From assembly GCA_964515945.1 (NCBI GenBank), contig CAZEWY010000007.1, positions 1-37,911 on the forward strand: a stretch of 37,911 bases of DNA, read 5' to 3'. Under the pieces are notes generated by a model. That model was not told the DNA's origin, ran no database searches, and saw nothing but the letters and a program-made list of their open reading frames with translations. The stretch comes from CAYQQJ01 sp964515945. GTDB taxonomy: Bacteria; Pseudomonadota; Gammaproteobacteria; Pseudomonadales; Cellvibrionaceae. The translations under genes were made by a program, and so were the position numbers. Each line of letters begins with the position of its first letter. Position 1 is the first letter of the stretch. Shown here one piece after another: positions 25,850-33,592 of this stretch.

Positions 25850-26120
25850 TGCCGCCTCAGCCGAGCTCAAACACGACCTCAAACAATTGATCATCGACGA
25901 GTGCGACAAGGACATAAAGGCCGAGGAGATTGCCGATGACGCGCCGCTGTTGGGTCGGGAACTGGACCTGGACTCCCTTGATGTCTTGCAGATCTGCATG
26001 GCCATCAAGAACCGCTATGGCGTGCGTATTGAAGGTTCCAGCGCCGCACGCAAGGCCCTGAAAAACATCAACAGCCTGGCGGAAATTATTGCCCGCGAAA
26101 GTTCGTCCGTCTCGCCCTGA
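25842..26120 (+). CDS. Third acyl carrier protein
   Basis: The 92-residue ACP has phosphopantetheine serine S45 in E-L-D-L-D-S-L-D-V-L-Q, different from D-S-I-D in ApeE/ApeF, so it is a separate lineage rather than a recent copy. It lies 8 bp inside the permease end and one base before the next ketosynthase. It should carry chains for the KS/CLF-like pair that follows, and may feed DarB. Confidence 0.88.
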   Translation: MTDAASAELKHDLKQLIIDECDKDIKAEEIADDAPLLGRELDLDSLDVLQICMAIKNRYGVRIEGSSAARKALKNINSLAEIIARESSSVSP

Positions 26121-26121
26121 C

Positions 26122-27267
26122 ATGAGTTCATTCGTGATCCACGCCGATGCCCGATGCGCCCTGGGTAGCAGTCTCGACCAAGCTGTCACCGGCCTGCTGA
26201 ACGGGCAGCAGCAACTGCGACAACTGACCTTCGACGATCTGGATGATCCGGTGACCCTGCCCTATTACGCCGCACCGGGTTTTGGAGAACAGGATCAGGA
26301 GCAGCGGGTCTATCACTTCCTGCGAACCATGCTGGAGGACGCCCTCGGCCAGTGTCACCTGTCCGATTCCGAGCGCGCCGCCACCGGCCTGTTTATCGGC
26401 TCGTCGTCCTTCGATATCAACGTCTCCGAGACCCGCTATCGCCAGGAGCTGAAATCGTCGACAGCGGCCGTGCCCCTGCCAATTATCGGATACGGCAGGA
26501 TTGCCGCCGAGCTACAGGAAAACTTCGGCCTCAGTCCGCATGCCTATACCTACAGCACCGCCTGCACATCCAGCGCCAATGCGTTGCTCAGCGCGCACCG
26601 CCTGCTCCAGGCCGGCGTTATTTCCCACGCGTTTGTCATAGGCGTGGAATTGTTCAACCGGACGACCCTGCTGGGCTTTCATGGCCTCAGTCTCATTTCG
26701 CCGAGCGGCCGGCTGAGCCCGTTTGAAGCGCGCCGGGACGGGCTGATTTTGGGCGAGGGCTGCGGCTTGCTGATGTTGAGTAGAAGCCGAGAAAGCGACA
26801 TCAGCCTCTGCGGAGGCGCCACCGCCACCGACAACCACAATCTGACCGCCGCCAACAGCGACGGCTCCACCATTGCCCAGGTCATGAGGCAGGCGCTCGA
26901 CAATTGCGGACTACAGGCTTCACAACTGAAGGGCATCAAACTCCACGGCACGGCATCACTGATGAATGACGAAGCCGAAGCGGCCGGGATCCGACTGCTG
27001 CAACACCCCTTGCCGCCGCTGTTTGCCCTCAAACCCTACATCGGCCATACCCTGGGCGCGTGCGGCGTGCTGGAGGCAGCCTTGTTCCAGGGCTGCCTGG
27101 GGCGCAACCTTATGCCCGGCAATGCCGCTGCCGGCCCCACCGATGAGCGCCTGGGCGTCAGCCTGGCATCAGCGCCGCAAACGGCGGATGCCGGCCACTA
27201 CGCCCTGAATTATTTTGCCTTCGGCGGCAACAATAGCTGCCTTATTTTGCACAAGGCGGCAGCGTGA
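26122..27267 (+). CDS. Additional beta-ketoacyl-ACP synthase with complete C-H-H triad
   Basis: The 381-residue ketosynthase has C148 (S-T-A-C-T-S-S), H275 (L-H-G-T-A) and H309 (I-G-H-T-L-G-A-C-G), and closes with F-A-F-G-G-N-N. The G-T-A-S loop after the first His departs from the usual G-T-x-T. The ATG at 26122 is one base after the ACP stop. With the ACP and the Cys-less partner it forms a mini type II PKS distinct from ApeO/ApeC. Its role may be to make an acyl precursor for the dialkylresorcinol half, or to act at the end of polyene elongation; both are inference. Confidence 0.85.
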   Translation: MSSFVIHADARCALGSSLDQAVTGLLNGQQQLRQLTFDDLDDPVTLPYYAAPGFGEQDQEQRVYHFLRTMLEDALGQCHLSDSERAATGLFIGSSSFDINVSETRYRQELKSSTAAVPLPIIGYGRIAAELQENFGLSPHAYTYSTACTSSANALLSAHRLLQAGVISHAFVIGVELFNRTTLLGFHGLSLISPSGRLSPFEARRDGLILGEGCGLLMLSRSRESDISLCGGATATDNHNLTAANSDGSTIAQVMRQALDNCGLQASQLKGIKLHGTASLMNDEAEAAGIRLLQHPLPPLFALKPYIGHTLGACGVLEAALFQGCLGRNLMPGNAAAGPTDERLGVSLASAPQTADAGHYALNYFAFGGNNSCLILHKAAA

Positions 27268-28169
27268 ACAGGCCCGTCAGAATCCTCGCCAGCCATTCCG
27301 TGGTACACGCTATCGATCACGATCAGCAACAGTTGCCCAATCTGAAACAGCAGGTCGCCGACCTGTGCGGCGAGCGCATCCGCCGGATTGATCGCTTTAT
27401 CGAGCTGTGCCTGTTGGGGGCACTCAATTGCGTGGGTCAGCGACAATTGCCGGCAACGACAGCGACCTACCTGGCCAGCCGCTGCGGCGCCGTGCAGACA
27501 CCCAGTCAGGCCATGGCCAGTATTTTCGCGGATCATCAGTTGCCCAAACCGCTGCACTTCGTGAATACATTGGGCAATACGGCTGGCTTCTATCTGACCC
27601 GTGCGCTGGGGATCAGCGGTCAGACGCTGGTCCTTGCCCAGGAATCCCTGTCCTTTGAGGCGGCGCTATTCCAGGCGGTGCTGGATCTGCAAACGGATGT
27701 GGTGGGGACGGTGCTGGTCGGCGGTGTCGACGAAGTGACCCTACCGGTATCCGCCCAGGCGCGGCGCCTGGATGCACCCGGGGCGCAACGGTTACTGGAG
27801 GGAAGTCACTGGCTGCTGTTGACTGCCGACGAAGGCGCCGAAGCAGCCCCATGCGCTCGCGTGGACCGGCCGGAATATCTGACGGGGCTCGACCAGCTCT
27901 CGGACTGGCTGGCCCGGCAGCCAGCGGGGGACCTGCAACTCTGCTTTTTACCGTCACCCGACGAACGTAGAGTTCTTGCCGCCCTACCGCAACGGCTGGT
28001 TGACGCCAGTGCCGACCTGCGCCATGAGGGTGCGCTGGAGCATGGTGTTTATTCCGGCGCTGCCCTGGTGGAATTGGTGCAATCCTCCGGGGATTCTCGG
28101 GGCGAGACTTTCAGTATTCATTTGGGGCGCTCGGGCAACCGCTATTGCGCAGTCCGTATTCACGGCTGA
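27264..28169 (+). CDS. Second ketosynthase-like chain-length factor (no active-site Cys)
   Basis: The 301-residue protein starts at GTG 27264, overlapping the ketosynthase stop (GTGA). It has a degenerate thiolase fold: V-N-T-L-G-N-T-A-G at 100-108 parallels the S-V-H-N-A-S-L-G of ApeC, and Q-E-S-L at 126-129 stands where a Cys would be, followed by V-L-V-G-G-V-D-E. ApeC has K-E-S-L in the same place, so both belong to one kind of inactive partner. No His of the triad is recognisable. It is likely the heterodimer partner of the preceding ketosynthase. Its stop faces the BtrH-like gene across 19 bp. Confidence 0.7.
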   Translation: MNRPVRILASHSVVHAIDHDQQQLPNLKQQVADLCGERIRRIDRFIELCLLGALNCVGQRQLPATTATYLASRCGAVQTPSQAMASIFADHQLPKPLHFVNTLGNTAGFYLTRALGISGQTLVLAQESLSFEAALFQAVLDLQTDVVGTVLVGGVDEVTLPVSAQARRLDAPGAQRLLEGSHWLLLTADEGAEAAPCARVDRPEYLTGLDQLSDWLARQPAGDLQLCFLPSPDERRVLAALPQRLVDASADLRHEGALEHGVYSGAALVELVQSSGDSRGETFSIHLGRSGNRYCAVRIHG

Positions 28170-28188
28170 TGGGGAGGATCAGGAAATT

Positions 28189-29187
28189 TCATCGCCCTTT
28201 TGACCAACGCTTGAGTTCCCGCCAGACCTTTTCCTCTTCGGTGGCGCATTGCCACAAGGCATCCGCCAGCGCCGCCCTGTCCACCGGCTCGTCAGCACCA
28301 TTTTTGCTCTTGCATTGCCGGGCAATGTCCAGGGCGAACTGGCGCCAGAGATCACCGGTTTCGGTCATTCTGTCCGAGGCTTCCCGCAGGCCATCATCAT
28401 TCAGCAGTGTCGCCGCCTCATCCAGAAAGGAGGCGTAGATGAAACGGAAACCAGCGCCGCCGGTACCGATTTCCTCCTGCATGCGCACTATGTGGCCGAG
28501 AAACAGCCGCTGCTGGCGCGGGTCGCCCTTGAGGTGGCGAATCTTCCGGCTGAGAAACCTGATGCCGTGCAGGCCGGCGATAGGCAGAGGCGTTTCCAGC
28601 ATGATGCGACAGTTCTTGCGAATTGCCGCCGGCACAACTTTTTCGTAATCGATTTCTGCCGGCACGGATTCGACGCGGTACATCAGGCCTTTGGGCGCCA
28701 GCGGACCGCGCACAAAACGCGCCTTGCCGAGACTGCGCTGGTCGATCACCACCGGCGTCTCGAACAGGGGGTCGCTCACCTGGTAGTTGTTATCCTGACG
28801 ACCGTAGACAATCAGGTTGTGACCATTGAAGTGAAAGCGCATTTCCTCGGGAAAATAGGGCAGGAAATAGACGGAGGTCTGCAACCCCACCGGCCCTTGG
28901 GCGAGGGTGTCATCCAGGGCCTGGGCGCCGCGCAGCGGATCCTTGAAAGTCTGGTATGACATTTTGATGCCCAGCCGCTTGCTCAGCCCACGAATGATAA
29001 ATTTCGGTGGCAGGCGATAAGCAATCAGCGGCTGACCCGCCAGCTTGATCAGGGGAATATAGGCAAAGGCCAGGGCGCTGGACAAGCCGAACGCCATGGG
29101 TTCGCTGATCGCCAGACCTTTGTTGGTCAGCAGCGACGAGACCACGCCACTTTCACAGTGCGCGGCTTGCAGGTGTTCAAAATTCAT
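28189..29187 (-). CDS. BtrH-type (N-terminal BtrH / DUF4872) acyltransferase-like protein
   Basis: From ATG 29187 (4-bp overlap with the upstream gene) the 332-residue protein opens F-E-H-L-Q-A-A-H-C11-E-S-G, the BtrH N-terminal signature, then S-E-P-M-A-F-G-L-S-S-A-L. H123 (N-G-H-N-L-I-V-Y-G) and D139 (Y-Q-V-S-D-P) complete a papain-like Cys-His-Asp set. BtrH transfers an acyl group from an ACP onto an amine in butirosin biosynthesis. Here, beside polyene ACPs and dar genes, it is a good candidate to transfer a polyenoyl group onto an acceptor such as the resorcinol. A peptidase role is the alternative. The C-terminal third is helical and charged. Confidence 0.72.
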   Translation of the reverse strand: MNFEHLQAAHCESGVVSSLLTNKGLAISEPMAFGLSSALAFAYIPLIKLAGQPLIAYRLPPKFIIRGLSKRLGIKMSYQTFKDPLRGAQALDDTLAQGPVGLQTSVYFLPYFPEEMRFHFNGHNLIVYGRQDNNYQVSDPLFETPVVIDQRSLGKARFVRGPLAPKGLMYRVESVPAEIDYEKVVPAAIRKNCRIMLETPLPIAGLHGIRFLSRKIRHLKGDPRQQRLFLGHIVRMQEEIGTGGAGFRFIYASFLDEAATLLNDDGLREASDRMTETGDLWRQFALDIARQCKSKNGADEPVDRAALADALWQCATEEEKVWRELKRWSKGR

Positions 29188-29591
29188 GGCGCGTCGTCCG
29201 GCAGTTGTTTGAGTTGGTCCACGCTCATATCCAATGCCTGGGCGTAACGGCGCAGTGTTGCCTCGGACAGTTTGCGAAAGATTTCCGCCCTGAAGTGCCG
29301 CTTCACCCGCCAGCGGAAAATGCCCGTCACCTGGGACAGGAGCGCCGGATCCATGCGGCACCGGTACATATGAAAATAGAGCGGCGATGCCTGGCCGGCA
29401 CGAGCCATTTGCAGGGCATCTTCGGCGAGCCTTTCATATTCGTGCACCGCATCGCAGGTGGCCAACTCCTCGGCGTGCCAGCCAGAAGATTTGACGGCGG
29501 TATAACCACCACTCCGACGCCGGGCATAAAGGAGTTTATTGTGACCGGCGTAGGTGCTGCTGTGATCCTGAGGAACGTCTTCCGTATCCAT
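29184..29591 (-). CDS. Unrecognised small protein paired with the BtrH-like gene
   Basis: I do not recognise this 135-residue protein. It has no signal peptide or membrane segment. The first 50 residues are rich in Ser, Gly and basic residues. From about 55 the sequence is helical (C-D-A-V-H-E-Y-E-R-L-A-E-D-A-L), and the end (L-R-R-Y-A-Q-A-L-D-M-S-V-D-Q-L) resembles a small helix-turn-helix or adaptor. Its stop overlaps the BtrH-like start by 4 bp, so the two are probably made together; a partner or carrier-binding role is possible. It starts 30 bp from the edge of the palindromic repeat at 29621. Confidence 0.65.
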   Translation of the reverse strand: MDTEDVPQDHSSTYAGHNKLLYARRRSGGYTAVKSSGWHAEELATCDAVHEYERLAEDALQMARAGQASPLYFHMYRCRMDPALLSQVTGIFRWRVKRHFRAEIFRKLSEATLRRYAQALDMSVDQLKQLPDDAP

Positions 29592-29620
29592 CGCGTGTCT
29601 CTGTCGATATGAGTTTTCCG

Positions 29621-30036
29621 AGAACCCGTTTAAAGCCTCAAACCAGCGCTAGCATTCCGTTTTTCGTTTCCGTAAGAGAGTTCTCGGGCTACACAGGGTG
29701 GAGGTATTTTTACTCTTAACGCCCCAGTCACCCGTTTAGTTCCGCAGCAGCGGCCCGAAGAAAAGAATGACTCACTATGCCCGTCCGAGGTGATTCGGGG
29801 AAGGCTTTCCGCAACCCTCACGAGAGGGATCTCGTGTGGGAGCCTACAGGGACGTATTCACTCGCCACATCCCTGTGGCTCGCCCTTCGGGCAGCTTCGC
29901 TGTGCAAATCGGCTTTCCTGCCGATTTGTCACGGCGTTTGCGGAAAGCCTTACGCGAAGCGCCGGGTGCTTTCTTACGAAGCAAAAACTCCATACACTAA
30001 TGTGTAAATTCCGGTTTCAGATTTTAAACGGGCTCT
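29621..30036. repeat. MITE-like palindromic element, copy 1 (with apparent nested insertion)
   Basis: The 460-bp stretch between 29592 and 30051 contains no gene I can support. It holds inverted ends at 29621-29646 and 30011-30036 (21 of 26 bases pair), an inner perfect 14-bp inverted repeat (29801-29814 and 29938-29951) and a central CTCACGAG/CTCGTGTGG hairpin at about 29817-29840. Ordered blocks of it recur at 33592-33810. There is no transposase, so it would be a non-autonomous element, or an old intergenic repeat. It lies directly after the darB stop and can act as a transcript boundary. Confidence 0.6.
29862..29932. repeat. Nested 71-bp triple-hairpin insert in repeat copy 1
   Basis: Compared with the copy at 33592, this copy has extra bases after TTCAC, bordered by TCAC at 29858-29861 and again at 29929-29932. 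The insert contains three perfect hairpins in a row: GCCACA/TGTGGC, GCCC/GGGC and CAAATCGGC/GCCGATTTG. It reads as a small repeat that jumped into a larger one, with a 4-base duplication. Confidence 0.45.
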
Positions 30037-30051
30037 TAAGGCTTGCTGTAG

Positions 30052-31203
30052 TCATACCACTGTCAAGAGCATAAAAGCCGTGGAAAAACGGCCGCTTTCG
30101 GGTACATAGCACAGTATCTTTTCACCAGGTTTCAGAGTGCCGCTGTTGAAGATTTCTTCCAGCATGATGTAAATGGACGCGGAACCCGTGTTGCCCTTTT
30201 CCGCCAGGTTGGTGAACCAGCGCTCCTGGGGAATATCGAAGCCGGCGCGCTTGATGCCCTCATGCAGGCGATCGCGGAAATAGCCGGACGAGTAATGAGG
30301 GAGGAAGTAATCGATCTGGTCCGCTTCGAGTCCGCGCTTTTTTCTCAGTTCCGTCAGGGGCTTTTCCGCCGTGTAGAAAATCACGTGCTCGTTGAGCAGT
30401 TTGACATCCTGCTTGACGGCGAGATAACTGTCGGCACTGCGCTCCCGGGCCGATACCTGCTGCCACCCCGTGAGGCTGCCGTCGGCATTCTTGCTCGCAC
30501 CGGCATACATGCAGGCGTCCATTTCATTGGCGTAGGAAAAAATATCAATCCACTCGATGCGCAGGGCGGTCTGGCCGTCGCGGGGATGCTTCTCCAACAA
30601 TACCGCGCCGGCGCCGTCCGACAACATCCAGCGCAGGAAGTCCTTTTCAAAGGCAATTTCGGGATTGGTATCAAGCTGGTCAACCTTCTGCTGAATTTCC
30701 TCGCTGAAGTTTTCCGCCCGCATGGAATAAGAGGAGGCTTCGGATGCCGCCGCCACCGCGCTGGCATGCACACCCGAAAGTACACTCATGTAGCCGTATT
30801 TCAGTGCCGACATACCACAGACGCAGACACCGGCGGTGGATACCACTTCGCAGGCCGGGTTGCCCAGCTCGCCGTGCACCATGACGGCATGGTTGGGCAT
30901 GATCTGGTCCGCGATGGTGGTGGAGCAGGCCAGGCATTCGATGTCATTGATGCTGAATTGCGGGTCGTCGAGACGGCGAATTGCCTCGGCGGCAAGCTGC
31001 GCGTTGCTGTAGTTGTGTTCCCCAGTGGCAGGATCTATAGCGTAGTAGCGGGTCCTGATCTGATTGCTGCGCAGGATCATCTTGCGCGCCCGCGACGGGC
31101 GCTCGCCGACCTGGCCGAGGAGGGATTCCATTTGATCATTGGCCACGGGTGCATTGGGCAGGAATGCGGCGCATCTTGTGATATATACAGCTTTATCTGG
31201 CAT
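30052..31203 (-). CDS. darB: DarB-like ketosynthase (KAS III fold) of dialkylresorcinol synthesis
   Basis: The 383-residue KAS III-type enzyme has the Cys-His-Asn set: C127 (A-G-V-C-V-C-G-M-S-A-L), H303 (F-L-P-H-Y) and N338 (K-G-N-T-G-S-A). It is longer than FabH, as DarB proteins are. DarB condenses a beta-ketoacyl thioester with an alpha,beta-unsaturated acyl thioester to a cyclohexanedione, the resorcinol precursor. It lies 21 bp downstream of darA in a two-gene operon, and no other fab genes are close, arguing against housekeeping FabH. Its acyl precursors may come from fatty-acid synthesis or from the ACP/KS set at 25842-28169. Confidence 0.83.
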   Translation of the reverse strand: MPDKAVYITRCAAFLPNAPVANDQMESLLGQVGERPSRARKMILRSNQIRTRYYAIDPATGEHNYSNAQLAAEAIRRLDDPQFSINDIECLACSTTIADQIMPNHAVMVHGELGNPACEVVSTAGVCVCGMSALKYGYMSVLSGVHASAVAAASEASSYSMRAENFSEEIQQKVDQLDTNPEIAFEKDFLRWMLSDGAGAVLLEKHPRDGQTALRIEWIDIFSYANEMDACMYAGASKNADGSLTGWQQVSARERSADSYLAVKQDVKLLNEHVIFYTAEKPLTELRKKRGLEADQIDYFLPHYSSGYFRDRLHEGIKRAGFDIPQERWFTNLAEKGNTGSASIYIMLEEIFNSGTLKPGEKILCYVPESGRFSTAFMLLTVV

Positions 31204-31224
31204 TATTTATATTTCTTGAATAAA

Positions 31225-32181
31225 TTAACCAATGCGCTCTTCGCCGGAAGGGGCGGCGAAATAGCGTTTCTGCCCGAGCGTGCGCTTGGCGGTCAAAGGC
31301 GCCATCAGCTTTTTCAACAGCGCAGTCAGCGGCACCACCGTCAGTATCAGCGTTAGCAGAAAGACCGCGTAGACCAGCGTCAGCGGTTTGCGCAGCCAAG
31401 CATCCGGCCCACCGAGGGCCCGGAAGAGTTTGCCCCACAAATAGAAGCTGCGCGCGGCAACTTTCTCACTGGCAATCAGCCTCTCGTTAACCTTAACCGC
31501 ACCGAGGCCCTGCAATAGCGTCTCGTCCAGAGGTTCGCCGCTCAGCAAGCGCGCCTCCATGGCTTTGCCAAAGCGGTCGGCCCCGGCAATTTCCTCCTCG
31601 CCAACCCCTGCCGCGGGGATACCCAACGGAAAGGGGCCTTTTCTGCCCGTCAACACCCACAAAGGTGTGGACAGAAAACTTGCGGCGGTTCCCGCTTTGT
31701 CCACCAAGGCGACATTACCTATCAGCTTAGCACCCAAGCGCGACAGGTGCCCCTTAACTTTTTCCTGCGCCATCAACCACATGTTCCGGCAGGCGATGAC
31801 CGTCACCACCGGCTTGCCATTGAGCAGACGCTGGGCGTCCGGCGATTGCAGAAAACCCGTAATGGGAATGGACGGCGACAGAAACCATACCTGATAGCCG
31901 AGAATGATCAGGTCAAAATCCTCGGATCCGGCAATATCGAGGGGGCGCAGGGGGCAACCCACATCGTGGGACGCCTCGGGAAAGGTGTTGATAAAGCGGA
32001 TAAACGGCCAGGGGAAGGGGTAGGCCTCAAGGGGCTGTATCTCCTGGCAAACAAGATCAATGGCCGGGGACTGCCGCAGTGGCGCCACCACCGACTCCAA
32101 TACGCGGCTGAGCTGGCCTGTCTGCGAATAGTGCAGTACCAGAACTCGTGCAACCTTCTGCTGATCTGGTTGATCTGACAA
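31225..32181 (-). CDS. darA: DarA-like dialkylresorcinol-forming flavodoxin-fold enzyme
   Basis: The 318-residue protein begins V-L-V-L-H-Y-S-Q-T-G-Q at 13-23, a flavodoxin-type FMN phosphate loop, continues with the flavodoxin-fold D-F-D-L-I-I-L-G-Y-Q-V-W-F-L-S-P strand-loop, and ends with membrane helices near 265-290. This fits the DarA family annotated as dialkylresorcinol condensing enzyme; DarA is held to aromatise the cyclohexanedione made by DarB. The start is TTG at 32181, supported by GGGGGTG four bases upstream; no ATG lies close. It is first in the operon with darB. DarA plus DarB is the signature of DAR and flexirubin loci. Confidence 0.82.
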   Translation of the reverse strand: MSDQPDQQKVARVLVLHYSQTGQLSRVLESVVAPLRQSPAIDLVCQEIQPLEAYPFPWPFIRFINTFPEASHDVGCPLRPLDIAGSEDFDLIILGYQVWFLSPSIPITGFLQSPDAQRLLNGKPVVTVIACRNMWLMAQEKVKGHLSRLGAKLIGNVALVDKAGTAASFLSTPLWVLTGRKGPFPLGIPAAGVGEEEIAGADRFGKAMEARLLSGEPLDETLLQGLGAVKVNERLIASEKVAARSFYLWGKLFRALGGPDAWLRKPLTLVYAVFLLTLILTVVPLTALLKKLMAPLTAKRTLGQKRYFAAPSGEERIG

Positions 32182-32248
32182 GAAACACCCCCAATGACAT
32201 CCAGTTGCTGGATTCTTAGTTCATTATTCCAGCCGAGCCTGCGAAGAT

Positions 32249-32277
32249 TTGACAGGCTCTGTTAGGCTGTTTAGCTT
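32249..32277 (+). promoter_or_regulatory. Predicted promoter of the DUF2141 gene
   Basis: A perfect -35 TTGACA (32249-32254) is followed after 17 bases by TAGCTT (32272-32277), a weak -10. Transcription would begin about 25 bases before the ATG at 32311. A small ATCCAG/CTGGAT hairpin at about 32198-32213 lies on the other side, upstream of darA. Confidence 0.4.
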
Positions 32278-32310
32278 TAGATCGAATCTTCGAATGGCAC
32301 AAAGTTTATC

Positions 32311-32814
32311 ATGGCGGCGATAAGGTGTAAGCACAGAGGCAACGGGCGCGGCATCCTTCTGACAATGCTGACAGCTTGCTTGCTCGCGTTGTGGGCGCCC
32401 GCCAGTCTCGCCCGGATGCTGTCGATTTCCCTGAATGACGTCCGCACCGCCGGCGCCACGCTCTACGTGGCTGTCTACAGCACAAAGGACGGTCAGGGCA
32501 CCTGGCAGCAGGAACCTTATCGAACACTGAAGCTGACACTGCCGGAAGCCGCAACCGCCGAGTTCGAACTGGATCTGCCCGACGGGCTTTATGCCCTGCG
32601 AGCCTATGTGGATATAGACGGCAGCGGCGAGCTGGAAACCGCGCGCTTCAATCGTCCATTGGAGCCCTTTACCCTCAGCTCAGCCACGCAGCAGGACAAG
32701 CCATCGGTACACTTTCACAATGCGGTTTTTGCGGTGGATGAACAACATCAGTCCCTGGAACTGACGCTCTTCTACCCGAAAGCCGCGGACGAGCCTTTAG
32801 AGCAGGACCAGTGA
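32311..32814 (+). CDS. DUF2141 exported protein
   Basis: The 167-residue protein has a hydrophobic signal segment (M-L-T-A-C-L-L-A-L-W-A-P-A-S-L-A). A DUF2141-like sheet domain follows: L-Y-V-A-V-Y-S-T-K-D, then L-P-D-G-L-Y-A-L-R-A-Y-V-D-I-D-G-S-G-E-L, with the family's G-x-Y-A-x-x-x-x-x-D-x-x-G pattern. It is probably periplasmic or at the outer membrane; the function of DUF2141 is unknown. Its last 18 bp overlap the end of the facing dehydratase gene. It may help with envelope handling of the pigment, but that is only positional. Confidence 0.75.
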   Translation: MAAIRCKHRGNGRGILLTMLTACLLALWAPASLARMLSISLNDVRTAGATLYVAVYSTKDGQGTWQQEPYRTLKLTLPEAATAEFELDLPDGLYALRAYVDIDGSGELETARFNRPLEPFTLSSATQQDKPSVHFHNAVFAVDEQHQSLELTLFYPKAADEPLEQDQ

Positions 32815-33102
32815 ACCGCTGCCTTCCAGCACCTTGCCCGCCTCATCGCTGATGCTGAAGCGGACCTTGTCGTCGTCGATGCTGTAACTCAATCGGGCGC
32901 TGACCCCCGGCAAAAGGGGCTTGAGAAACTTGACCTTGCGCAGGGATGCCAGCCGATACCCGGATAGGTCCTCCAGAATCAGCTCTTCGATGCGCGCCAC
33001 CAGATAAGCACCGGGCACCAGTGGCTGCCCCGGGAAGTGACCTCGGGTAGAAGGGTGCTGTTCAGCCACGGTGCAATCTTTTACCATCGGTTCCTGTATC
33101 AT
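32797..33102 (-). CDS. Second ApeI-like/FabZ-like 3-hydroxyacyl-ACP dehydratase
   Basis: The 101-residue hotdog protein has the active-site segment R-G-H22-F-P-G-Q-P-L-V-P-G-A-Y, a textbook FabZ/ApeI motif. The ATG at 33102 has AGGA upstream; an ATG at 33087 is an alternative. It is shorter than FabZ, near ApeI in size. It diverges from the ApeP-like gene with only 34 bp between starts, so the promoters of the two must overlap each other or reach into the other's coding region. The pair may form an ApeI:ApeP-type heterodimer for the dar or the KS/CLF set. Confidence 0.78.
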   Translation of the reverse strand: MIQEPMVKDCTVAEQHPSTRGHFPGQPLVPGAYLVARIEELILEDLSGYRLASLRKVKFLKPLLPGVSARLSYSIDDDKVRFSISDEAGKVLEGSGSLVLL

Positions 33103-33136
33103 TTCCTGTCCTCTCTACGCTGTCGCGGCATTGATC

Positions 33137-33592
33137 ATGAACGCTTTTCCCGCTCCCGCCGAACTCCTGCCTCACGCCGAACCCATGGTGCTGATCGACC
33201 GTGTCGACCATTCAGACCCGCAGAAGATCACCTGTCGAGCCAGCTCCCACAGAGCCGCCGACAATCCACTGCGTCTGGGTGGCCGCCTGTCGATCTACGC
33301 CGGCCTGGAATATGCTGCCCAGGCCATGGCCGCCCATGCCAAGCTGGGGGCGAACGCCGAGGAGGCACCGCGCCGGGGTTTTCTGGCCACTGCGTCGAAA
33401 ATAGTGGCTCACACAGATCGCCTGGACACTGTAGCCGCCGATCTCGAGATAATAGCCCAACAGACCACCACCAATGGTGATTCATCCCTCTATGAATTTA
33501 CCATCACTGGCGCTGGCCGGTTGCTGCTTGAGGGGCAGTTAATGGTGGTTAAGGAGCCAACCCAATCTGTGGCTCCAGAACGTTTTTCATAG
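33137..33592 (+). CDS. Second ApeP-like dehydratase
   Basis: The 151-residue protein matches ApeP: L-L-P-H-A-E-P-M-V-L-I-D-R-V at the start and Y-A-G-L-E-Y-A-A-Q-A-M-A-A-H in the hotdog helix, with the conserved H13 and E58-Y59 region. The start is ATG at 33137; upstream frame is inside the divergent gene's leader. Its TAG stop (33590-33592) runs into the first base of the inverted end of repeat copy 2, so the last residues may have been shaped by that element. Together with the ApeI-like gene it makes a second dehydratase pair in the locus. Confidence 0.78.
   Translation: MNAFPAPAELLPHAEPMVLIDRVDHSDPQKITCRASSHRAADNPLRLGGRLSIYAGLEYAAQAMAAHAKLGANAEEAPRRGFLATASKIVAHTDRLDTVAADLEIIAQQTTTNGDSSLYEFTITGAGRLLLEGQLMVVKEPTQSVAPERFS

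Noticed and set aside
29777..30007. Short open frames inside repeat copy 1
   Set aside because: They fall on the arms and hairpins of the palindromic element, and have no protein-like pattern.
30052..31203. Housekeeping FabH
   Set aside because: It is paired with darA, is longer than FabH and no plsX, fabD or acpP is nearby.
30262..31356. Open frame of 364 codons on the plus strand opposite darB
   Set aside because: The minus strand encodes a full KAS III enzyme with all three catalytic residues; the plus frame has no recognisable domain.
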